This document shows positions 1 through 9,135 of a DNA stretch of 64,000 nt, one piece after another; position 1 is the stretch's first letter, and each line of letters opens with the position of its first letter. The DNA is from Naumannella cuiyingiana. Lineage in GTDB: Bacteria > Actinomycetota > Actinomycetes > Propionibacteriales > Propionibacteriaceae. The stretch is taken from the NCBI RefSeq assembly GCF_013408305.1, contig NZ_JACBZS010000001.1, positions 1,860,001 to 1,924,000 of the forward strand. The letters are read 5' to 3'. Under the pieces are notes generated by a model. That model did no database searches and had not been told where the DNA came from. It was given only the letters and a program-made list of their open reading frames with translations. The position numbers and the translations under genes are program-made.

Positions 1-2
1 CC

Positions 3-704
3 TCGCCCGGCGCTGCGCTGGCACCGACCGGTTCCCTGCGCGCCGTGATCAACCTGGGCAATCCGGTGCTCGCCGGTGGTACGCCCGATGCGCCGAGCGG
101 GGTGACGACGGAGCTTGCGCGAGCGTTGGCCGATGATCTTGGTGTCGACCTGCGGCTGAGCACGGTCGACGGGGCGCGCAAGGCATTCGACGCGCTGGTC
201 GCGGGCGAGGTGGACATCGCCTTCCTCGCCGACGAGCCCGCCCGCGCCGAACAGGTGATCTTCACCGCCCCCTACCTGTTGATCGAGGGCGTGTACGCGG
301 TGCCCGAGGGCAGTGAGCTCGCGGCCGCCGACGAGGTCGACCGCGCCGGCGTACGGATCGCGGTGAAGGAGGGCTCGGCCTACGACCTCTACCTGACGCG
401 AACGCTGGCGGCCGCCGAGGTGGTCCGCGGCGCCGACGGCCCGCAGGTGCTGGCCGACGGGCGCGCGGACGTGCTCGCCGGCATCCGGCAGCCGGTGACC
501 GAGTACGCCCGCGCGCACGGGCTGCGGGTGGTGGAGCCGGCGTTCATGCAGATCCGGCAGGCGGTCGCGGGCCCGCGAGGGCTCGCGCCGGCAGCCGCGG
601 CGTACCTTCGCGGATTCGTCGAGCGGGCCAAGGCGTCCGGGCTGGTCGCCGATGCGCTCGCCCGCGCCGGGCAGGTCGCGACCGTCGCGCCGCCCGCCGA
701 CTGA
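3..704 (+). CDS. ABC transporter substrate-binding protein, family 3 (5' end outside window)
   Basis: The frame is open to the window edge, so the N-terminus, including any signal peptide or lipobox, is missing. The visible 233 residues resemble the extracellular domain of family-3 (amino-acid type) solute-binding proteins: an INLGNPVLA strand after the leader, a TTELARALADDLG helix, DIAFLADEPARAEQ, the domain-crossing FTAPYLLIEGVYAV, and the lobe-two start VKEGSAYDLYLTR. A GTG at 45 lies inside the conserved domain and is unlikely to be the start. Such proteins capture a small polar ligand outside the membrane for an ABC permease, but no permease follows here. The ligand cannot be inferred. 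Confidence 0.8.
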   Translation, partial: SPGAALAPTGSLRAVINLGNPVLAGGTPDAPSGVTTELARALADDLGVDLRLSTVDGARKAFDALVAGEVDIAFLADEPARAEQVIFTAPYLLIEGVYAVPEGSELAAADEVDRAGVRIAVKEGSAYDLYLTRTLAAAEVVRGADGPQVLADGRADVLAGIRQPVTEYARAHGLRVVEPAFMQIRQAVAGPRGLAPAAAAYLRGFVERAKASGLVADALARAGQVATVAPPAD

Positions 705-760
705 GGCCGCACGCACCGGCAGGCGGCCGAACTGTCGGTGTGCGCTGTGATGCTGGTGGC

Positions 761-1981
761 GTGAGCGAGGCGGGGGCGCCGGGCGGCGCCGGGCGGGCGG
801 CGGCGAGCATCCTGCACGCCGACCTCGACGCGTTCTACGCCTCGGTCGAGCAGCGCGACGACCCGCGGCTGCGCGGCCGGCCGGTGATCGTCGGCGGCGG
901 GGTGGTGCTCGCGGCGAGCTATCAGGCGAAGGCCCGCGGCGTGCGCACGGCGATGGGCGGCGCCAGGGCGCGTCGGCTGTGCCCGGAGGCGATCGTCGTG
1001 CCGCCCCGGTTCGCGGCCTACACCGAGGCGAGCCGGGCGGTGTTCGCGGTGTTCGACGACACCACGCCGCTGGTGGAGCCGATCTCGATCGACGAGGCAT
1101 TCCTCGACGTGGCGGGCCTGCGCCGGATCCGCGGCTCGCCGGCCTCGATCGCGGCGCGGCTGCGCGCGCAGGTGCGCGAGCGCGTCGGGCTGCCGATCAC
1201 CGTCGGCATCGCGACGACGAAGTTCCTGGCGAAGGTGGCGAGCGCGGTCGGCAAGCCCGACGGCCTGCTGGAGGTGCCCGCGGGCGAGGAGCTGGCGTTC
1301 CTGCATCCGCTGCCGGTGCGGCGGCTGTGGGGTGTCGGCGAGGCCACCGCGGAGAAGCTGGCTCGGGAGCAGATCGTCACCGTCGGCCAGCTCGCAGCCG
1401 AGTCCGAGCGCCGACTGGCCGGGATCGTCGGGCCGGGCGCGGCGCGGCATCTGCACGCGCTGGCGCACGCGCGCGATCCGCGGCGCGTCCGCACCGGGGT
1501 ACGCCGCCGCTCGATGGGCTCCCAGCGCGCCATCGGCCGCGGCGCGCACAGCGCCGCCGAGCTGGACGCCGCGGTGCTCGGGATCGTCGACGGGCTCGGC
1601 AAGCGGTTGCGTGGCGCCGGCCGGCAGGCCCGGACGGTGGTGCTGCGGCTGCGCTTCGACGACTACTCCCGGGTCACCCGTTCGCACACCCTGCCCGGTG
1701 CCACGTCGCAGACCGAGCTGATCATGACCGCGGCGCGACGGCTGCTGCGCGACGCCTTGCCGTTGATCATCGAGCGCGGCTGCACACTGATCGGGATCAC
1801 GCTGGCCAATCTCGATCAGCCCGGCAGCCTGCAGCCGACCCTGCCGCTGGATCCGCTGCACGACACGGAGCTGGATGCGGCGCTGGACGAGGTCCGGCGG
1901 CGCTGGGGCCGGGGCGCGGTGACGCGCGGTGTGCTGGTCGGCCGCGATGCGGGCGCCGAGGTGCCGCTGCTGCCGGACTGA
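761..1981 (+). CDS. dinB: DNA polymerase IV (Y-family translesion polymerase)
   Basis: This error-prone Y-family polymerase extends primers across damaged templates. The palm motif DLDAFYASVEQ is at about residues 19-29 and the second acidic motif SIDEAFLDV at about 111; together they supply the metal-binding Asp and Glu. A little-finger domain follows. QPTLPL near residue 360 resembles a sliding-clamp-binding peptide. The GTG at 761 is chosen because it directly precedes the conserved fold. A GTG at 740 would add seven unconserved residues, and neither has a clear Shine-Dalgarno sequence. About 406 residues is normal for the family. The gene stands alone, convergent with the next one. Confidence 0.93.
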   Translation: MSEAGAPGGAGRAAASILHADLDAFYASVEQRDDPRLRGRPVIVGGGVVLAASYQAKARGVRTAMGGARARRLCPEAIVVPPRFAAYTEASRAVFAVFDDTTPLVEPISIDEAFLDVAGLRRIRGSPASIAARLRAQVRERVGLPITVGIATTKFLAKVASAVGKPDGLLEVPAGEELAFLHPLPVRRLWGVGEATAEKLAREQIVTVGQLAAESERRLAGIVGPGAARHLHALAHARDPRRVRTGVRRRSMGSQRAIGRGAHSAAELDAAVLGIVDGLGKRLRGAGRQARTVVLRLRFDDYSRVTRSHTLPGATSQTELIMTAARRLLRDALPLIIERGCTLIGITLANLDQPGSLQPTLPLDPLHDTELDAALDEVRRRWGRGAVTRGVLVGRDAGAEVPLLPD

Positions 1982-1988
1982 TCGACCC

Positions 1989-2639
1989 TCAGCCGCGCCG
2001 GAAGACGAAGTCCGGGATGGCCTCGGCGATGGCGATCAGCGTGGCGGCGCGATCGCGTACCTCCGCGGGATCGGGACGTCCACGACGGAAGCTGATCAGG
2101 TGATCACCGATGACCTGGACGGTCAGGTCCTTCGGCAGGTCCTGCAGGAGGGCGATCACGTTGGGTGAGAGCACGGCATGCGCGAGCTGGTCGTCGTCGG
2201 CCATCACGTCGCGGGCCGAGTTGAACCGCGCCGACTCGACATCGAGATCGGAACGCTCGATCCGGCCGCCCTTGACGATGTTGATCGTCGGCAGGGCGGC
2301 GGGCAGTTGGACGGCGACCAGGCTGTAGGAGAGCCCGCTGATGGTGAGCCGGGTCTCGATGCGGATGTTCCCACCGCCCCGGCTGGTCGCCCAGCCGCGA
2401 CCGTCGGTGCGGGCCGCGGTCAGATTTCGCCCGGCTTGGGACCAGGTGGTGATCCCCGAGGCGTTCCGCACCAGGCCGGCCAGCCCGAGCCGCCTCAGCA
2501 GGGCGGCGGATTCGGGCCCGGAGTGCCCGTCCCGCTCCCGCTGCCGGATGATTCTTCGGTGCAGCAGGCCGATCCCGATCAACAGCGCGGCCGAGAGCAG
2601 GAGCGCGCCGCCGATGATCAACGCCGTCGGCAGGTCCAT
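1989..2639 (-). CDS. hypothetical membrane-anchored protein
   Basis: This 216-residue protein is not recognised. Residues about 5-25 form one hydrophobic helix followed by a basic stretch (HRRIIRQRER), so the N-terminus probably anchors it with the rest in the cytoplasm. The soluble part has an alternating beta-like pattern around GGGNIRIETRLTISG and a C-terminal helical region. The ATG at 2637-2639 is preferred because it starts directly at the hydrophobic segment. The frame stays open upstream to 2765, but that part is low-complexity and overlaps the antiporter promoter and start. The gene is divergent from the antiporter. Confidence 0.72.
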   Translation of the reverse strand: MDLPTALIIGGALLLSAALLIGIGLLHRRIIRQRERDGHSGPESAALLRRLGLAGLVRNASGITTWSQAGRNLTAARTDGRGWATSRGGGNIRIETRLTISGLSYSLVAVQLPAALPTINIVKGGRIERSDLDVESARFNSARDVMADDDQLAHAVLSPNVIALLQDLPKDLTVQVIGDHLISFRRGRPDPAEVRDRAATLIAIAEAIPDFVFRRG

Positions 2640-2710
2640 CCGCCGATGATCGCACGGGCGCCGGTCAGGGGTGGGGCCGCACGACGGGGCTGACGGCACC
2701 ACCGGCCGGT

Positions 2711-2740
2711 TTGTCTGACCGGCCCCGGCTCGGGTAGATA
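2711..2740 (+). promoter_or_regulatory. putative promoter of the antiporter gene
   Basis: TTGTCT at 2711-2716 and TAGATA at 2735-2740 are separated by 18 nt. The ATG follows the -10 by 8 nt, which would give a leaderless or nearly leaderless transcript. Confidence 0.4.
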
Positions 2741-2748
2741 GATCGACT

Positions 2749-4032
2749 ATGTCGGCCGATCTCATCTATCTGGTGTTGGGTCTCGCCCTGCTGCTCGCGG
2801 TCGTCCTGCCGATCGCGCTGTCGCGTTGTGCCGTCTCGGCGCCCATCGTCCTCGTCGGTGTGGGCGCGGTGATCGGGCTGTTGCCGTTCGACAAGTACGG
2901 CCTGGACCCGGTCAGCCAGCAGGCCTTCACCGAGCACCTGGCCGAGCTGACCGTGATCGTCGCCCTGATGGGCGTCGGGTTGGCGCTGGATCGCCCGCTC
3001 AGCCTGCTCCGCCCGCGGAGCTGGCGGGGCTGGTCGCTGACCTGGCGGTTGCTGCTGATCGCGATGCCGCTGAGCATCGCCGGCGTCGCCCTGCTCGGTT
3101 GGTGGGTGATGGGCCTGGCCCCGGCGGCCGCGCTGCTGCTCGGGGCGGCCCTGGCCCCGACCGATCCGGTGCTGGCCTCCGATGTCCAGGTCGAGGGACC
3201 ATCGGTCACCGATGATCATGACGAGATCGAGGAATCCGATCAGGTGCGGTTCGCGCTGACCTCGGAGGCGGGCCTGAACGACGGGCTGGCCTTTCCCTTC
3301 GTCTATGCGGCGATCCTGCTGGCCACGGCGGGTCCGGTCGCGGAGTGGGGTCTGAAGTGGGTCGGTTGGTATGTGATCGCGAAGATCGCCATCGGCGTGA
3401 TCATCGGTGTGGTCGGCGGCTGGTTGCTGGGCAAGATCGCGTTCCGGTCCGCTCGCGAGTCGCTGGCCGTGGCCCGCCGGGGTGAACCGTTGCTGGCACT
3501 GGGCGCGCTGCTGGCGGTCTACGGCCTCGCGGAGGTCGCCCAGGGCTACGGATTCCTGGCCGTGTTCGCGGCGGCGATGACCCTGCGCTCCCAGGAACGC
3601 GGCCACGAGTACCACGAGACGATGCATTCGATGATCGAACGCCTGGAACAGATCCTCACGCTGATGGTGCTGTTGCTGCTCGGGATCGCACTGACCAACG
3701 GGCTGCTGGCGGCGCTGACCTGGCCGGGTGTGCTGGTCGGGCTCGCGCTGGTCTTCGTCGTCCGGCCGCTGGCCGGCTGGGTCGCGCTGCGGGTGGGGCA
3801 CCGGTCGGAGCCGATCGGTGTGGCCGAGCGGTGGGCGATCGCCCTGTTCGGGGTACGCGGGGTCGGCTCGGTCTACTACCTGGCCTATGCCGAGGGTCAG
3901 GCGGTCTTCCCCGAGCTCCGCGAGCTCTGGTCGACCATGGCCTTCACCATCATCGTGTCGGTGCTGGTGCACGGGATCTTCGCGACCCCGGTGATGCGCC
4001 GCCTGGAACGGATCCGGGCCGCGGCGGCCTGA
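2749..4032 (+). CDS. CPA1-family Na+/H+ antiporter
   Basis: This integral membrane exchanger of Na+ (or K+) for protons serves pH and salt homeostasis. It has 427 residues and about 12 hydrophobic segments, typical of the bacterial NhaP/CPA1 membrane domain. Characteristic stretches are APTDPVLASDVQ near residue 141 and SEAGLNDGLAFPF near 174, which holds the Asn-Asp pair of electroneutral CPA1 exchangers. The N-terminus starts directly in the first helix. There is no long cytosolic tail, unlike the second CPA1 antiporter at 13312-15153. It ends back to back with the convergent metalloprotease gene. Confidence 0.93.
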   Translation: MSADLIYLVLGLALLLAVVLPIALSRCAVSAPIVLVGVGAVIGLLPFDKYGLDPVSQQAFTEHLAELTVIVALMGVGLALDRPLSLLRPRSWRGWSLTWRLLLIAMPLSIAGVALLGWWVMGLAPAAALLLGAALAPTDPVLASDVQVEGPSVTDDHDEIEESDQVRFALTSEAGLNDGLAFPFVYAAILLATAGPVAEWGLKWVGWYVIAKIAIGVIIGVVGGWLLGKIAFRSARESLAVARRGEPLLALGALLAVYGLAEVAQGYGFLAVFAAAMTLRSQERGHEYHETMHSMIERLEQILTLMVLLLLGIALTNGLLAALTWPGVLVGLALVFVVRPLAGWVALRVGHRSEPIGVAERWAIALFGVRGVGSVYYLAYAEGQAVFPELRELWSTMAFTIIVSVLVHGIFATPVMRRLERIRAAAA

Positions 4033-5451
4033 TCAGCCGTCGAGGGTGCGGTGGAACAGCTCGCGAACCTGATCGGGCAGCTCGGGCTCGGGGAGCTGGA
4101 CATCGAGCGGCACCGTGCGACACGCGACCCGGTAGGTGTAGCGATCCGGCTCCGGCGCGTCGGAGCGGCTCCACGTGGTCAGCTCGGGGCCGCCGAGCAA
4201 CTGTCGCCAGGAGTCGGCATCGGGCGGCGACAGCTCGCCCAGCCGGAACTCCCGCGACCGGCTCATCCCGGTGAAGCCGCCCGAGCGGCCGAGGTAGAGC
4301 TCGGCGTCATCGCCGATTCGGTCGTCCGGCGCCCCAGGTTCACTCGACGGTGCTGGTTCACTCGACGGTGCTGGTTCACTCGCCGGTGCGGGGGCGGGCC
4401 GCTGCTCGGCGTCCGGCGCCTCGTCGACCGGTAGGCCGACCTCGGCCCAGGCCCGGCGTACCGCCTCGGCCTCGGTCTCGCCGATCGCCGCCGCGGCCTG
4501 GCTGGTGAGTCGGGCGAAGGTCGCGAAGTCGCAGTCGGCGCTGATCTGGTCGCCGGTCAGGGCGGCGTACCAGATCGCGCCGGCGCGCTCCCACGCATTG
4601 CCGCCGAGGGCGGTCGCGGCGAGCTGGAAGGCCTTGTTCGGGATGCCGGAATTGATGTGTACGCCGCCGTTGTCGTCGGTGGTGGTGACGAAACCGTCCA
4701 TGTGGCCGGGCTGGGGATCCTTGCCGAGCACCGGGTCGTCGTAGGCGCTGCCGGGTTCGATCATGGAACGCAGCGCGACCCCGCGCACCTTGTCGGTGAA
4801 CAGCTCGGCACCGATCAGCCAGTCCGCCTGGTCCGCGGTCTGGCCGAGTTGGTGCTGCTTGACCAGGGCGCCGAAGACATCGGCGACGGATTCGTTGAGC
4901 GCGCCGGACTGGTCGGCATAGCGCAGGCCGGCGGTGAACTCGATGACCCCGTGGCTGAGCTCGTGACCGATCACGTCCAGGCTCGCGGTGAACCGGTTGA
5001 ACAGCTCGCCGTCCCCGTCGCCGAAGACCATCTGTTTGCCGTCCCAGAAGGCGTTGGCGTAGTCGGTGCCGTAGTGCACGGTGCCGAGCATCGGCATCCC
5101 GCGCCCGTCGAGGGAGTCGCGGGAGTAGGCGTCGAAGAACAGTTGCCAGGTGGCGCCGAGGCCGTCGTAGGCCTCATCGACCGCGGGATCGCCGGTGGCC
5201 GGCGCGCCCTCGGCGCGGGCCTCGTCGCCCGGCAACTGCTCGGTGTTGTTGGCCGAGAAGATCGTCCGGTTGGGTTGGCCGGGGGTGGCGCCCGGAGCGG
5301 GTGTCGGCGGCGCCGGGGACGTCGTCGAGCGGGCGCTACGGATCTCGGCGTCGCGGCGCAGCGTGGCGCGGGCGCGCTCGGCGGCGGGCTCGGGCCCGCG
5401 CTCGGCGATCGCCTCGAGGAGATAGGGCGGCAACAGCATCGGGATGCTCAT
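4033..5451 (-). CDS. thermolysin-like (M4, protealysin-type) metalloprotease with C-terminal emfourin-like inhibitor domain
   Basis: This zinc endopeptidase has 472 residues. It lacks a signal peptide and begins with a short protealysin-type propeptide (PPYLLEAIAE, residues 8-17). The catalytic domain carries HELSH at 163-167 (zinc ligands and general base), NESVAD at 186-191 (third zinc ligand) and GGVHINSGIPNKAF with the transition-state His. A Pro/Glu/Ala/Ser linker with three SEPAPS-like repeats joins it to a C-terminal domain from about residue 384 that begins YLGRSGGFTG. That domain resembles emfourin, the proteinaceous protealysin inhibitor, which in known cases is usually a separate neighbouring gene. 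The fusion suggests a self-restrained enzyme. GGAG lies 5 nt before the ATG. Confidence 0.94.
   Translation of the reverse strand: MSIPMLLPPYLLEAIAERGPEPAAERARATLRRDAEIRSARSTTSPAPPTPAPGATPGQPNRTIFSANNTEQLPGDEARAEGAPATGDPAVDEAYDGLGATWQLFFDAYSRDSLDGRGMPMLGTVHYGTDYANAFWDGKQMVFGDGDGELFNRFTASLDVIGHELSHGVIEFTAGLRYADQSGALNESVADVFGALVKQHQLGQTADQADWLIGAELFTDKVRGVALRSMIEPGSAYDDPVLGKDPQPGHMDGFVTTTDDNGGVHINSGIPNKAFQLAATALGGNAWERAGAIWYAALTGDQISADCDFATFARLTSQAAAAIGETEAEAVRRAWAEVGLPVDEAPDAEQRPAPAPASEPAPSSEPAPSSEPGAPDDRIGDDAELYLGRSGGFTGMSRSREFRLGELSPPDADSWRQLLGGPELTTWSRSDAPEPDRYTYRVACRTVPLDVQLPEPELPDQVRELFHRTLDG
4337..4390 (-). repeat. 18-bp tandem repeat (3 copies) in the protease linker
   Basis: Two identical 18-bp units (4337-4354 and 4355-4372) and a third with a few changes (4373-4390) encode the SEPAPS-type linker between the M4 peptidase and the emfourin-like domain. 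In-frame gain or loss of units would change linker length without breaking the frame. Confidence 0.85.
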
Positions 5452-5496
5452 GGCTCCAGTGTGCTCCTGGGTGCCGACAAGCAGACGTCCGGGCGA

Positions 5497-6528
5497 TCAA
5501 TCCGCCGGGTACGCCATGGCCTCCCCGACGAGCCGAATCCGGACCGATTCCCCGGGCGTCGGCAACGCATGCGCGGGCCAGCGCGCGCTGATGGCGGTGC
5601 CGTCGCCGAGCTCGAGCCGCACCAGGCCGTCCGGGCCGGCGTAGCGCAGCCCGAGCACACGGGCGGCCGCCCCCTCGGGATCGGGCACCACCTGCTCCGG
5701 CCGCACGAACGCGAGCACCCGCGGGCCCGCTGGCCGGGCCGGCGCGGCGACCGGCACGGGCCCGGCCGCGGTGCGCACCAGCGACCCGTCGAGCTCCCCG
5801 TCGAGCAGCACCGCCTCGCCGACGAAGCGCGCGACCCAGGGGTCGACCGGGCGCGCATAGACCTCCCGCGGGGGCCCGTGCTGGACGATCCGCCCGTCGC
5901 GCATCACCGCAACCGCGTCGGCCATCATCAGCGCCTCGGTCTGATCGTGGGTGACCAGGAGCGCGGTCGCGCCGATTCGCCGCAGCAGGGCGGCCACCTC
6001 GGCCCGCAGCTCCGCGCGCAGCGCGGCATCCAGCGCGCTGAACGGTTCGTCCAGCAAGACGACGCCCGGCTGCGGCGCGAGCGCCCGGGCCAGCGCCACC
6101 CGCTGTTGCTGGCCGCCGGACAGCTCGTCCACACCGCGCGCGTCGAGGCCCCCGAGGCCGACCAGCTCCAGCATCGCGGAGACCCGCTCGGCGCGCTCGG
6201 GCCGGGCCAGGCGCCGCAGGCCGAAGCCCACATTGCCCGCCACGGTCAGGTGCGGGAACAGTGCGCCCTCCTGCGGCACCAGGCCGACCCCGCGTCGCTC
6301 GGGCGGCAGGTGCACCCGCGGTCCGTCCAAGGTCTGCCCGCCGAGGACGATCGTGCCCGCGTCGGGCCGCGCGATCCCGGCGATCGCCCGCAGCAGCGTG
6401 GTCTTCCCGCAGCCGGACGGGCCGAGGACCGCCAGCAGCCGACCCGACGGCACCTCAAGATCGACACCGTCCAGTGCCGGCACATCGCCGAATCGGCGCG
6501 CGGCGCCGCGCACCTCCAAGTCGCTCAC
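5497..6528 (-). CDS. Fe(III) ABC importer, ATP-binding protein (FbpC type)
   Basis: This ATPase of 343 residues powers the permease encoded just upstream. Walker A is GPSGCGKTT near residue 36, the signature is LSGGQQQR near 136, Walker B is VVLLDEPFSALD near 156, and the H-loop is LVTHDQTEA. A C-terminal TOBE-like regulatory extension begins after VGEAVLLDG. The GTG at 6526-6528 overlaps the permease stop as GTGA, indicating translational coupling. The frame is open far upstream, but that region is the permease read out of frame. The assignment to iron rests on the neighbouring binding protein and the IdeR-like box; thiamine or 2-aminoethylphosphonate importers have similar ATPases. Confidence 0.92.
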   Translation of the reverse strand: MSDLEVRGAARRFGDVPALDGVDLEVPSGRLLAVLGPSGCGKTTLLRAIAGIARPDAGTIVLGGQTLDGPRVHLPPERRGVGLVPQEGALFPHLTVAGNVGFGLRRLARPERAERVSAMLELVGLGGLDARGVDELSGGQQQRVALARALAPQPGVVLLDEPFSALDAALRAELRAEVAALLRRIGATALLVTHDQTEALMMADAVAVMRDGRIVQHGPPREVYARPVDPWVARFVGEAVLLDGELDGSLVRTAAGPVPVAAPARPAGPRVLAFVRPEQVVPDPEGAAARVLGLRYAGPDGLVRLELGDGTAISARWPAHALPTPGESVRIRLVGEAMAYPAD

Positions 6529-8045
6529 GCCCGCTCCCGCCGTTCGCCGAACAACGCCAGCACCGCCGTCGGCACCGCCGCGACCAGCACCACGGCGATC
6601 GCATAGGGGGCGGCAGCCGCGTACGAGGCAGCGCTGATCCTGCCCCAGAGCTCGGTGGCCAGCGTCTCCATGCCGGTCGGGCGCAGGAACAGCGTCGCGG
6701 GCAGTTCCTTCATCACCGTCAGGAAGACCAGCGCGCCGGCCATCGCCAGCCCGGGTGCCGCGAGGCGGCCGGTGATCGACAACCGAGCCCGCCGGGGGCT
6801 GTGGCCGAGGGTGCGCGCGACATCCTCGAGCGCCGGCGGCGCCTGCGCGACCGCCGCCTGTGTCACGCCCAGCGCCAGCGACAAGAACAAGATCACGTAC
6901 GCCATGATCAACAGGGGCAGCTCCTGGTAGACGGGACGCGCGAACCTGATCCCGAAGAACACGACGGCCAACCCGACGACCACGCCGGGCAGCGCGTGGC
7001 CGGCGTAGGCCGCCAGCTCGGCGGCCCGGGCGAGCCGACCGGGCCAGCGTACGGCCAGCACCGCGAGCGGGAACGCGATCGCCACCACACAGGCTGCGCC
7101 GAGCGCGGCGACCACCACGGTCGAACCGAGCGCCACCGCGGTCCGCTGGATCTCGAATGCCACGGCCCCGCGGCCCAGCCACTCCGCCATGCCGATCCCC
7201 GGCACGATCAGCGCCACCGCCAGCACCCCCGCGGGGGCGAGCGGCGCGACCCACCGCCAGGGACCGAGCGGCACGATCGGTTGCCGCCGCGGCACCCGCG
7301 CCGCCAGGCGCGCGCGGCCGCGTCGGGTGAGCTGCTCGATCACCACCACCAGCAACGCCAATCCGGCCAGCAGGCAACCCAGCACGGCCGCGGGGGTGAT
7401 GTCGAACAGCGATCGGTAGGAGCGGAAGATGCTCGTCGTCAGCACCTCCAGCCGCATCGTCGCGACCGCACCGAAGTCGCTCAGTGCGTACAGCCCGACC
7501 AGCAGGGCCCCGCCCGCCAGCGCGGGCCGTAGCTGCGGCATCACGATCCGCGCCCAGGTCGCCGCCTGACCGAGGCCGAGAGTTCGGGCGACGGCCTCGG
7601 CGTCCGGATCGGTACGCCGCAGCGCCGCCATCGCGGGCAGATAGACATACGGATAGGAGATGGAGGTCAACACCAGCCATGAGCCGGCGAACCCGGCCAG
7701 CGCCGGATTCACGGCGATCCAGCTCCACGCGGCCACATAGGATGGCAACGCCAGCGGCAGTCCGCACGCAACCTGCCAGAACCTGCGGCCCGGAAGGTCG
7801 GTGCGGGTGACCAGCCACGCGAGTCCGGTCCCGATCACGAGACAGCTCGCGGTCACGGCGACGGCAAGACCGATCGAGACGGCCAACAGCTCAACGGTCC
7901 GCCATCGCAGGATCAGCGAGGCAGCCCCGGCAGCCCCGCCGTCGAGCGCCCGGAGCACCAGATAGGCCAGGGGCAGCACCGCCAGTGCGATGGCGAGGAC
8001 GGCCGCCGCGGCCAGGCCGAGCGGCGGCCGCCCGACGCGGCTCAT
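6525..8045 (-). CDS. Fe(III) ABC importer, fused double permease (FbpB type)
   Basis: This membrane protein of 506 residues has two BPD_transp_1 permease modules in tandem, so one polypeptide can form the whole channel, as in FbpB/SfuB iron permeases. Each half has about six hydrophobic segments. The EAA-type loops that contact the ATPase are visible near RTDPDAEAVARTLGLGQ (first half) and PPALEDVARTLGHSPR (second half). It follows the binding-protein gene by 10 nt and overlaps the ATPase start by 4 nt, giving the order binding protein, permease, ATPase. Confidence 0.92.
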   Translation of the reverse strand: MSRVGRPPLGLAAAAVLAIALAVLPLAYLVLRALDGGAAGAASLILRWRTVELLAVSIGLAVAVTASCLVIGTGLAWLVTRTDLPGRRFWQVACGLPLALPSYVAAWSWIAVNPALAGFAGSWLVLTSISYPYVYLPAMAALRRTDPDAEAVARTLGLGQAATWARIVMPQLRPALAGGALLVGLYALSDFGAVATMRLEVLTTSIFRSYRSLFDITPAAVLGCLLAGLALLVVVIEQLTRRGRARLAARVPRRQPIVPLGPWRWVAPLAPAGVLAVALIVPGIGMAEWLGRGAVAFEIQRTAVALGSTVVVAALGAACVVAIAFPLAVLAVRWPGRLARAAELAAYAGHALPGVVVGLAVVFFGIRFARPVYQELPLLIMAYVILFLSLALGVTQAAVAQAPPALEDVARTLGHSPRRARLSITGRLAAPGLAMAGALVFLTVMKELPATLFLRPTGMETLATELWGRISAASYAAAAPYAIAVVLVAAVPTAVLALFGERRERA

Positions 8046-8055
8046 GGGGCGCCGG

Positions 8056-9108
8056 TCACGAGAGGTAGCCCTCGCGGGTCAGCATCGCCTGCGTCTGCTC
8101 CAGGGAGTCCAGGTCGGTCAGGTCGATCTTCGGGCCGCCGAGCTCGGCGAGCGGCGGGATGTCGGCGGGACCCTCGATGCCGGGCACCACCGGGTACTCC
8201 CAGGTCTCGTCCACGAATGCCTGCTGGCCGGTCTCCGAGAGCAGGTAGTCGATCAGTTGCACGGCTGCGGGGTTGGTCTCGCCCTTCTTGGTCACCCCGG
8301 CCGCGGTCGCGTTGACGAGGCCACCCGGGTCGTCGCTGGTCGGGAAGACGATCTTCGTCCGGTCGCGCTCGGCCGGCTCCTGCCGCGCCCAGTAGTAATG
8401 ATTGATCAGCCCGATCGCCTGGTCGCCGCGACCGACGGCCTCCAACAGGTCGCCGTTGGACTCATAGCCGGTGTTGACCCCGTTCGTCTTCATGTCGCGC
8501 AGCCATTGCTCCGCGGCGGGCTCGCCGCGAGAGACCCGAAAGCCGGTCATCGCGGCCTGGAATCCGGCATTGCCGGGCACGAGCCCGACGAGATCGCGGT
8601 ACGCGGGATCGGTCAGCCCCTCCATCCCGGTCGGGGCCGGGGCGTCGCCCAGTGCGCCCTCGTTGTAGACGAGCACCCGCGAGCGGGCCGTCACGCCGAC
8701 CCAGGCGCGGTCGGCGGCCGGGCGGAACTGCGGCGCGACCCGGTCGATGGTCGCCTGCGGCAGTTGGCCCATCAGGTCGCGGCGGGCGAGAGCACCGACG
8801 GCCCCGACCTCTTGGGAGTAGAAGACGTCCGCCGGGGTCGCCTCGCCCTCCTCGGCGAGCTGGGCCGCCATCTCGGCCGAGTTGCCGTAGCGGACCTCGA
8901 CGTTCACGCCGGTCTCGGCACGGAAGCGGTCGATGATCGGGCCGACGAGCTTCTCGTCGCGGCCGCTGTACAGCGTCACCGTGCCCGGCTCAGTGGTGCT
9001 CGTCCCGGCCGTATCCGGCGCGGAGCCGGCCTGGCCCTGTCCGCAGGCACCGAGCAGCAGGGCCAGCGGAAGGGCGAGTGTGGCGAGCGCGCCCATGGAT
9101 CGACGCAT
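8056..9108 (-). CDS. iron(III)-binding lipoprotein of the ABC importer (FbpA type)
   Basis: This extracellular solute-binding lipoprotein of 350 residues is anchored through a lipobox Cys (LALLLGACGQ, Cys near residue 18). The mature protein opens with GTVTLYSGRDEKLVGPIID, the start seen in FbpA-like ferric-binding proteins, and carries the neighbouring tyrosines INHYYWAR that bind ferric iron in this family. The ATG at 9106-9108 is preceded by GGGAG at good spacing. The frame stays open upstream to 9543, but that part runs through the divergent sirtuin gene and has no leader. An IdeR/DtxR-like box lies 28-46 nt upstream. Confidence 0.93.
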   Translation of the reverse strand: MRRSMGALATLALPLALLLGACGQGQAGSAPDTAGTSTTEPGTVTLYSGRDEKLVGPIIDRFRAETGVNVEVRYGNSAEMAAQLAEEGEATPADVFYSQEVGAVGALARRDLMGQLPQATIDRVAPQFRPAADRAWVGVTARSRVLVYNEGALGDAPAPTGMEGLTDPAYRDLVGLVPGNAGFQAAMTGFRVSRGEPAAEQWLRDMKTNGVNTGYESNGDLLEAVGRGDQAIGLINHYYWARQEPAERDRTKIVFPTSDDPGGLVNATAAGVTKKGETNPAAVQLIDYLLSETGQQAFVDETWEYPVVPGIEGPADIPPLAELGGPKIDLTDLDSLEQTQAMLTREGYLS

Positions 9109-9135
9109 GTTGTTCTCCCGTTCTTGGTCAGAAAG

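Noticed and set aside
389-1861. 490-codon frame antisense to dinB
   Set aside because: It lies opposite a clear Y-family polymerase, is rich in Arg/Gln/Ala and has no recognisable domain. It is a product of high GC content.
5497-7818. 773-codon frame ending in the iron ATPase
   Set aside because: The upstream part is the permease gene read in the wrong frame. The ATPase starts at the GTG overlapping the permease stop.
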